Assembly: GCA_963678575.2 (NCBI GenBank)
Contig: CAXXHV010000001.1
Span: 186,001 to 250,000, forward strand
Length of the DNA stretch: 64,000 nucleotides
Direction of reading: 5' to 3'
Source: Pleomorphochaeta sp963678575
Lineage (GTDB): Bacteria > Spirochaetota > Spirochaetia > Sphaerochaetales > Sphaerochaetaceae
Shown here: positions 58,450 to 64,000 of the stretch, one piece after another
Layout of the letters: each line of letters opens with the position of its first letter
How positions within the stretch are numbered: position 1 is the first letter of the stretch
The notes under the pieces: model-generated
What the model was told of the DNA's origin: nothing
The model's input: the letters and a program-made list of their open reading frames with translations, nothing else
Database searches by the model: none
Position numbers and translations under genes: made by a program

Positions 58450-58960
58450 TTTACAATTACCAATAACTAAAGATTCTATTGAAAAATTAAATATTTATGA
58501 TGAAGTAAGATTGTTTGGTGATATTTATGTTGCAAGAGATCAAGCACATAAAAATATTTTCAATTTATTAGACAATGATATCTCATTACCTTTTGAGATA
58601 GAGAATCAAGCAATTTACTATATGGGACCTTCTCCAGCTCCATCAAATCACATTATTGGATCTTGTGGACCAACAACAAGTGCTAGAATGGATTATTATT
58701 CTCCTAGATTATTAGATTTAGGTTTGAGTGTTATGATTGGAAAAGGGCCAAGAAGTCAGCTTGTAATAAATTCAATTAAGAAAAATAAATGTTTATATTT
58801 AGCTGCTTTTGGTGGTTGTGGAGCTTTATATAATTCTAAAATAATAGATGTTAAAACTATCGCTTTTCCTCAATTAGGACCCGAAGCTTTATTGAAAATA
58901 ACAGTAAAAGATTTCCCCTGTATCGTGGCAATAGATAGCAAGGGAAATAGTGTTTATTGA
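58442..58960 (+). CDS. Class I fumarate hydratase, beta subunit
   Basis: The C-terminal-type subunit of the two-subunit fumarase, 172 residues. The family block is MGPSPAPSNHIIGSCGPTTSARMD at about residues 60-83 (written here in two parts: GPSPAPS and GPTTSARMD). GKGPRS and LAAFGGCGALYN follow, typical of the beta subunit. ATG 58442 follows AAGGA and overlaps the alpha-subunit stop; an ATG 15 bases earlier is possible. Its 3' end overlaps the convergent MFS gene by 7 bases. Confidence 0.9.
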   Translation: MIDLQLPITKDSIEKLNIYDEVRLFGDIYVARDQAHKNIFNLLDNDISLPFEIENQAIYYMGPSPAPSNHIIGSCGPTTSARMDYYSPRLLDLGLSVMIGKGPRSQLVINSIKKNKCLYLAAFGGCGALYNSKIIDVKTIAFPQLGPEALLKITVKDFPCIVAIDSKGNSVY

Positions 58961-60270
58961 TTTAACTGCTTCTCTTTTGCAGCTAAGAAATTTGCAATTT
59001 CTTTATCATTATTAGTTAGATCAACTTTGTTTAATAAAATTGCGCCAATAATAAATAATAAAACTAAAGAGATAATACCAAATCTATTATTGTTGGTAAT
59101 TAGAGTAACAAGTCCTAATAATAAAGGACCTAATATTGCAGCAAATTTTCCTAACATATTGAAGAATCCAAAGAATTCCGCATTTTTATTTTCAGGTATT
59201 AACCTAGTATAGAAAGATCTTGATAAGGCTTGTATTCCTCCTTGGAATAGTCCAATTGCACAAGCTAGTAAATAGAAATGGATTTCTTTACTCATAAATG
59301 CCCCAAAACAAGCTATCAAAGCATATGCTATAATTGCAACTAACAAAGCCTTTTTTACACCAATTTTTTTACCAAAATAACTATATAAGATTGCTGAAGG
59401 AAAGGCCACAAATTGTGTTAATAATAATGCTACAATTAATGAACTAGAGGAAAACCCAAGGGCAGTCCCAAAATTTACAGCCATTCTAACAATTGTGTCT
59501 ACTCCATCAATATAAAACCAATATGCAATTAAAAAAGTTAACAAAGTGGGAAGATGTTTTAAATCTTTTATTGTGGTTTTAAATTCTTTTAATCCAATTT
59601 TAACAGATTTTGAAATTGAATCATTAGTATTTAATTTTTCTTCTTTAACAAATATGATGAGAGGAATTGTAAAAACAAACCACCATATTCCAACCATAAT
59701 GAATGATGCCTTAATAGCAGCTTCTCCACTTGAAAGATTAAATAATTGAGGTTTTAAGAACATTAAAACATTTATTAAAAATAATAATCCACCACCTATA
59801 TATCCTAGTCCATACCCTAATGAAGATACAAAGTCTACTTTTTTTTCTGAAGCTATAGATGGAAGTAGTGCATCATAGAATGTATTTGCTCCTGAAAATC
59901 CAATACATCCAATAATATATAATAAGATAGCAAATTGCCAATGTCCTGCTTGAACTAAACTTAGGTTAGCTGTCATTAGACAACCAAGAAAAGCAAATGT
60001 AATTAAAAACTTCTTTTTATAGCTTCCGTGATCGGCTATTGCCCCTAATATTGGGGCTAATAGTGCTACTATTAAAGAGCCTATACTATTCCCTAAACCA
60101 AGGTAAAAGGTTGTTGTTGTAGTCTTTGCTCCACTAGCCCAATATTCACTGAAAAATACAGGAAAAAAACCAGCCATTACCGTAGTAGCAAAAGAACTAT
60201 TTGCCCAATCATATAAGGCCCAAGAAACATAAGATTTTGGATTGTCTTTATTATTTTTTTTCATAATCAT
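58954..60270 (-). CDS. UMF1/Atg22-like major facilitator transporter
   Basis: A 438-residue inner-membrane protein with about 12 helices. The N-terminal signature SWALYDWANSSFATTVMAGFFPVFF (residues 16-40, key part YDWANSSF) defines the UMF1 group, related to vacuolar Atg22 amino-acid effluxers. LFQGGIQALSRSFYTRLIPE in the second half is another group marker. Substrate unknown, perhaps amino acids. Two ATG codons six bases apart could start it and neither has a strong ribosome site. It is the only minus-strand gene between the fumarase and the porin operon and has its own upstream gap. Confidence 0.85.
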   Translation of the reverse strand: MIMKKNNKDNPKSYVSWALYDWANSSFATTVMAGFFPVFFSEYWASGAKTTTTTFYLGLGNSIGSLIVALLAPILGAIADHGSYKKKFLITFAFLGCLMTANLSLVQAGHWQFAILLYIIGCIGFSGANTFYDALLPSIASEKKVDFVSSLGYGLGYIGGGLLFLINVLMFLKPQLFNLSSGEAAIKASFIMVGIWWFVFTIPLIIFVKEEKLNTNDSISKSVKIGLKEFKTTIKDLKHLPTLLTFLIAYWFYIDGVDTIVRMAVNFGTALGFSSSSLIVALLLTQFVAFPSAILYSYFGKKIGVKKALLVAIIAYALIACFGAFMSKEIHFYLLACAIGLFQGGIQALSRSFYTRLIPENKNAEFFGFFNMLGKFAAILGPLLLGLVTLITNNNRFGIISLVLLFIIGAILLNKVDLTNNDKEIANFLAAKEKQLNQ

Positions 60271-60376
60271 AATTATAGTATGATTATAGTCATATTGCTA
60301 ACAAATTCATTAAAAAGGTATAATAATTAACAGATTTTACAAATTTATAACATTTGTTTATTCTTATAATTAAAAA

Positions 60377-61315
60377 TTAGAATTTATGTGTAATACTCAT
60401 TTTTATATTATTATTTGTATCTTTTGAATATGAATATTGAGTTTGGAAATCTAAACCTTGGACTATGTTATAACTAAATATTGAAAGAGGTGTTAACTCT
60501 AGTGAATAGCTGTTTGTTGTAATTTTAGTATTTAAGCCAAAGGATATTGTTGCCTTAGAATTAATATTATAAGATAATGTAGGTAATATATTTAATGAAT
60601 TAATTACATTAAAATAGGCCATCTCGAATTTAAAGCTAGAGCTTGAAGTTATTTTTAATAAATATAAAGACATTTCAAAATTATTAATATTCTGTAAATC
60701 TGTTTTTCCATAAATCCCATAATCAAAAAAAAGTGTACCATTAAAACCTCCACATAAAATGGATTCTGTTTTATCCGTCAGAAAAGTGGTTTCAAATGTC
60801 CCAAAATATTTATTATTTACATCATATGTAAATCTTGCACCTATTTTTTTATCATCATCTTGAATAGGAAGTTTTGCAATAAACTCTAAATTTAAACTAC
60901 TAAAATCTTCTCTTTGATATAATTTTGTTTTTATTGAAGCAATCCAAGGGTTCTTAGTGAAAGGTGTCCCGCTATTATAAATCCAATCTCCACCAATATC
61001 TAAAGGTGTTTTCCCAAAATTAAATGTTAAATAATTATCTTTATAAGGTACTCTAAACTGTAGATAAGCTTGTTCTATTTCATTAGAGATGGATTCATTA
61101 GAATCAATAATTGTTGAGTTTTTTATTGTGTATTTTACATTATTAGATTTTGATAAAAGAAATAAATTTATCGTAGCATCATTTGTTATAGTAGTATCAA
61201 AACTCTCATCAAAGTTTAAATTTCCATTAAGAGAAAAATCGCCCTGTATATTTGGGCTAGCAAATGCTAATCCCATGATTAAAAATGAAAGTGTTAATAA
61301 TAATGTTTTTTTCAT
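60377..61315 (-). CDS. Predicted outer-membrane beta-barrel (porin-like) protein
   Basis: A 312-residue exported protein. The signal peptide is residues 1-19 (MKKTLLLTLSFLIMGLAFA, then SPN). The remainder consists of alternating hydrophobic/polar strands such as YLTFNFGKTPLDIGGDWI and NTKITTNSYSLELT, and it ends in a terminal strand with Phe (NIKMSITHKF), the signal recognised by the BAM machinery. No family is recognised. ATG 61315 follows AGGAGA; an upstream in-frame ATG at 61330 would cover that site. It is the last gene after the LolA-like gene, overlapping no other frame, so it may be a client or outer-membrane partner of that export set. Confidence 0.75.
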   Translation of the reverse strand: MKKTLLLTLSFLIMGLAFASPNIQGDFSLNGNLNFDESFDTTITNDATINLFLLSKSNNVKYTIKNSTIIDSNESISNEIEQAYLQFRVPYKDNYLTFNFGKTPLDIGGDWIYNSGTPFTKNPWIASIKTKLYQREDFSSLNLEFIAKLPIQDDDKKIGARFTYDVNNKYFGTFETTFLTDKTESILCGGFNGTLFFDYGIYGKTDLQNINNFEMSLYLLKITSSSSFKFEMAYFNVINSLNILPTLSYNINSKATISFGLNTKITTNSYSLELTPLSIFSYNIVQGLDFQTQYSYSKDTNNNIKMSITHKF

Positions 61316-61323
61316 ATTTTCTC

Positions 61324-62046
61324 CTACCATGATAAATTATCTGTTGAGAATAGTTCGTTATCAATTGGAGATTCTATATCAATAGAATTTAAAATCATTG
61401 TTGTAGAGCCTTGATTTTTTAATAAATCAATCATTTCTACTCTAAAGGCTATATATTTGTCTCCAATTTTTCTTATATCTGTTGAAGTCATTTTTCTAAG
61501 AGCCTTTCCACTTGCACTCATAAGAGTTGCTTCTGAACAAATATATGTATTTTTATCAATTGTTAAAAGTTGTTTTTGATAAGGTTGTTTTTTTGATTTT
61601 GCAATTAATTCAACTTCATAGGTGTCAGTATTTTCTTTTAATAGTGTTGCATTATAGTTGTTAATTATTGAATCATCTCCAGATAAATCTTCATATGAAA
61701 AATCTGATCCCATAAAAGAATCTTTTAATGCAGCTCCTTGTAATCTAATTATTTGATTAGCTTCTGGGTAATATAAGAAAATAGAAGAATTTATTCTAAG
61801 AACTTTTTGTCCTTGATCAGGACCTTCTGTGATTTCAATTAATGTGTCACCATTTTTTCTTGAATATGCTAAAACTTTTTGAGTAGAAGTTCCAAGAGAA
61901 TCTTTTATAATGATAGTGCTTTCAGCAATAGATGTATCTATTACTGAGTTTTTATCATAATTTTTAATTATTGAATTAATATCAGCTGAAAAAAGATTTA
62001 CTGAAATCAATAATAATAATAATAGTAATGTGATTTTTTTATTCAT
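61324..62046 (-). CDS. LolA-like outer-membrane lipoprotein-sorting protein
   Basis: A 240-residue periplasmic protein. The signal peptide is about residues 1-20 (ending LFSADI). The rest fits the LolA/LolB-like half-barrel family of COG2834: a start like IIKNYDKNSVIDTSIAESTIII, the DTLIEITEGPDQGQKVLR region, MGSDFSYEDLSG near residue 120, and MTSTDIRKIGDKYIAFRVEM near the end. Such proteins carry lipid-modified cargo between membranes. It lies 12 bases after an FtsX permease gene and 8 bases before the barrel gene. GGAG-like AGGAG lies before the ATG. Role inferred from family and neighbours. Confidence 0.82.
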   Translation of the reverse strand: MNKKITLLLLLLLISVNLFSADINSIIKNYDKNSVIDTSIAESTIIIKDSLGTSTQKVLAYSRKNGDTLIEITEGPDQGQKVLRINSSIFLYYPEANQIIRLQGAALKDSFMGSDFSYEDLSGDDSIINNYNATLLKENTDTYEVELIAKSKKQPYQKQLLTIDKNTYICSEATLMSASGKALRKMTSTDIRKIGDKYIAFRVEMIDLLKNQGSTTMILNSIDIESPIDNELFSTDNLSW

Positions 62047-62058
62047 AATATAAAACTC

Positions 62059-63264
62059 CTATGTTTCATCATGTAATGCTTTTGCAGGTTCGATTTTTAA
62101 TACTCTTTTTGTAGGGAAGAAGCAGGTTAATGTACTAATAATTACTGCAAGAAGGATAATAAAGACAAAGTTTTTAAAAGGTAAGAACGGATACACAAAG
62201 GAACTCATTGAGAATCCAGATACACTGCCACCACCGAGTTTTAACATATCAAGACCAGTCCTTTTTAAAACAGATATTATAATTGCTCCAACTATTGATC
62301 CTAGGAAACTTGCTATAAAGGTAATTAGAGCTGTTTCAAATAAGAATAATCTTCTAATCCAATGAGAGTCATAGCCCAAGGCTACTAAAGTTGCAATTTC
62401 TCTTTTTCTTTCAATAATACTCATCATTGTTGTATTCAATATAATAGTTGATGCAAATAGTAAAAACAGAACTTGAATAAACCCATAAATTACTACTATT
62501 AACTCTAATAGTTGTCCTATTAATGAGTTTTCACTCCAAGCTGTTATTTTTAAAGTATCATCATTAATGACCTTTTTTATTTGGTCTGTTGTAATATTTG
62601 AATTAGTATAAATTAAAATTTCAGTTGACCCATTAACCATTCTTAATGTCTTGCTTAATTGGTTGTTTGATATAAAGAAGTTTAAATTATTCATATCCAT
62701 ATCGTTTGAAGAGTAAATCCCTGAAACAATAACACCTAATGCATTAGAACCACCAATTGCAGTTTTTGTCAAAAATGTAAAAGCATCTCCAACTCTAATA
62801 TTCATTTCATCTGCTAGTTTTGAGCTTATCAGAACTTCTTTATCTGTTGTTGGGAATTTCCCTTCATTTAAAATTCCAGCATCAAAAAACCTTGAAGTAT
62901 TGAAATCAACTCCATAAGCAATTACATTATAACTTTCTTCACCTAAAAATGTCATAGCAGGAACTTTTGTAACAGGTGTTGAGTTAATTACGCCATCAAT
63001 TGAATTTATTTTTTCTATTTTATCATTTACATTTGGTATATAGAATTGAAGAGGAAGTATTCTTTCATTTTCTACATATTTTTTTGTTTTTATATTAATA
63101 TTTCCTAGTTGATGATTTATTGCATTATCTTTCATATCTTTTATCATTGCTTCGTAAAGAGATAACATTGAACAGATAAATATTACTGCTATAAATATTG
63201 CACTTGCAGATAGTAATGATCTTCTTTTATTTCTAAAAATATTTTTCCAAGCTAATTTAAACAT
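62059..63264 (-). CDS. FtsX/LolC-type ABC transporter permease
   Basis: A 401-residue permease of the LolCE/MacB class. One N-terminal helix (about 15-35), a large periplasmic domain (about 45-255), then three helices (about 260-280, 310-340, 365-385). Family features are the start AWKNIFRNKRRSLLSASAIF and the ERKREIATLVALGYDSHWIRRLFLFE coupling region (about 288-313). It probably extracts or moves lipoproteins or lipids with an ATPase encoded beyond the window. Its ATG shares one base with the stop of the upstream permease gene. Confidence 0.88.
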   Translation of the reverse strand: MFKLAWKNIFRNKRRSLLSASAIFIAVIFICSMLSLYEAMIKDMKDNAINHQLGNINIKTKKYVENERILPLQFYIPNVNDKIEKINSIDGVINSTPVTKVPAMTFLGEESYNVIAYGVDFNTSRFFDAGILNEGKFPTTDKEVLISSKLADEMNIRVGDAFTFLTKTAIGGSNALGVIVSGIYSSNDMDMNNLNFFISNNQLSKTLRMVNGSTEILIYTNSNITTDQIKKVINDDTLKITAWSENSLIGQLLELIVVIYGFIQVLFLLFASTIILNTTMMSIIERKREIATLVALGYDSHWIRRLFLFETALITFIASFLGSIVGAIIISVLKRTGLDMLKLGGGSVSGFSMSSFVYPFLPFKNFVFIILLAVIISTLTCFFPTKRVLKIEPAKALHDET

Positions 63265-64000
63265 TAAAGCCTCCTAAACATTTCGGCAATTTGGCCTCTT
63301 CCAGTTCTTCTAACTGCAAAATATGCAGCTAACATAGATACAAATAAGCCTAAAATAATAATTTGCAATATTTGTACAGGGTTTACAAAGGCATGCATTA
63401 CTGAACTAATTCTATATCCAATTGAATCTGTTTGAGTAAGAAGAGCAGAGAAATCAATTCCATATTTCTGATAATATAAGGATATAACAGTTCCTATAAT
63501 TGTACCTATTGTGACTCCTAATAATCCAATTATAGTTCCTTCTAACGTAAATAACCTAATAATGTATTTATTTGTGTATCCTAAGGTTTTAAGCATTGCT
63601 ATTTCGTTTTTTCTTTCACTTATAGCCATTAACATCGTATTACTAATTCCCACAATTGCTATGAAAAAAGTGAAGAATAAGAAAATATTTGAAAAACCAC
63701 TTTTTGAAGACTGGAGTTGTAAAATGTCATTAGCAATTTCTTTCCAAGAATATGCTTCTAAATTTAAAGGTTTAATTATTTTGTTTAAATTTAATGTTTC
63801 AGAATCTGTAATATTTTTTACTTTTGAGATATTCATTGAATATGAAACAGAATAGTTGGTTGCAGATCCTTCTAATTCTAGATAATCATTAATGGTATTA
63901 ATATCGAAGAAGATTGTTGATGAATCTACAACTGGGTCTCCTGTTCCAATAATTCCAATAATTGGAATATCAAAGGCTTCAATAAATCCCCCTTTACCTT
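63264..64000 (-). CDS. Second FtsX/LolE-type ABC transporter permease, partial (runs off the window)
   Basis: The reading frame is open to the window edge, so 244 C-terminal residues are visible and the start is missing. The visible part begins in the periplasmic domain (GFIEAFDIPIIGIIGTGDPV, from 63996 leftward) and ends with three helices. SERKNEIAMLKTLGYTNKYIIRLF is the FtsX coupling block, and FAVRRTGRGQIAEMFRRL ends the protein. An internal Met at 63836 is not the true start. It overlaps the next permease by one base, so the two likely form the membrane heterodimer of one ABC system. Confidence 0.88.
   Translation of the reverse strand, partial: GKGGFIEAFDIPIIGIIGTGDPVVDSSTIFFDINTINDYLELEGSATNYSVSYSMNISKVKNITDSETLNLNKIIKPLNLEAYSWKEIANDILQLQSSKSGFSNIFLFFTFFIAIVGISNTMLMAISERKNEIAMLKTLGYTNKYIIRLFTLEGTIIGLLGVTIGTIIGTVISLYYQKYGIDFSALLTQTDSIGYRISSVMHAFVNPVQILQIIILGLFVSMLAAYFAVRRTGRGQIAEMFRRL

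Noticed and set aside
63264..63836. A short 190-residue permease starting at the Met at 63836
   Set aside because: The frame is open from there to the window edge and encodes family-typical periplasmic-domain sequence, so it is the tail of a longer gene.
1..64000. CRISPR array, prophage or rRNA operon
   Set aside because: No regularly spaced short repeats, phage structural genes or rRNA-like sequence were seen. Repeats present are the tandem permease pair and the inverted arms.

Overview
This 64 kb window is very AT-rich chromosomal DNA from a bacterium with an outer membrane. Evidence for the outer membrane is a patatin-barrel autotransporter, a porin-like protein and a LolA-like carrier next to FtsX-type permeases. 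The best guess is a low-GC spirochaete (Treponema/Sphaerochaeta-like): FabV closely resembles the well-studied Treponema trans-2-enoyl reductase, and glutamine synthetase III, a TRAP transporter and a cdaA-ybbR-acpS-truA-priA core cluster are all present. Fusobacteriota, which carry a similar 760-residue phospholipase autotransporter, remain possible. No rRNA or marker in view settles the question.

Layout. 0-4 kb is a fatty-acid synthesis operon (end of fabD, fabG, fabF, fabZ, fabV) closed by a strong terminator. 4-12.3 kb holds a GGDEF/PAS protein, two tandem amino-acid permeases each fused to a PTS EIIA-like domain, glutamine synthetase III and a GNAT acetyltransferase. 12.4-25.3 kb is a defence island. 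On the plus strand lie a TerB-N/TerB-C protein, a BrxD-like (DUF2791) ATPase and an Lhr-like helicase, followed by a DUF1232 membrane protein. Converging on them from the minus strand is a complete type I Wadjet anti-plasmid operon, jetA-jetB-jetC-jetD.

25.4-32.6 kb is bounded by two 716 bp, almost identical, inverted arms. Each arm carries the same promoter, secreted-protein gene and terminator. The 5.8 kb between them holds a paralogue of that protein, tRNA-Glu, tRNA-Lys, an MFS-HEAT protein, threonine dehydratase and an AEC transporter. 32.6-34.6 kb is gene-poor, with orphan hairpins, a possible hsdS scrap, a small lipoprotein, a UPF0251 regulator and a NifX-like protein. 34.7-38.3 kb holds a MarR-MATE pair, a LacI repressor and a lipocalin.

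38.4-45.1 kb is a glycerol/glycerophosphodiester-type catabolic region: TRAP DctPQM, a glycerophosphodiester phosphodiesterase, a Gfo/Idh oxidoreductase and glycerol kinase. A repeated TTAAACAA motif lies in front of both the TRAP operon and the LacI gene. 45.1-50.3 kb is a tightly packed housekeeping run (cdaA, ybbR, acpS, truA, family-4 UDG, priA). 50.3-52 kb is a membrane diguanylate cyclase. 52.4-59 kb is def-fmt-patatin autotransporter-yhcC-vanZ-like-fumarase alpha/beta. 59-64 kb, on the minus strand, holds a UMF1-type MFS protein and an envelope operon of two FtsX permeases, a LolA-like protein and a porin-like barrel, running off the window.

The most notable regions are the three-gene TerB/BrxD/helicase cassette lacking any BREX core gene, its convergent Wadjet neighbour, and the large inverted repeat that could allow segment inversion.
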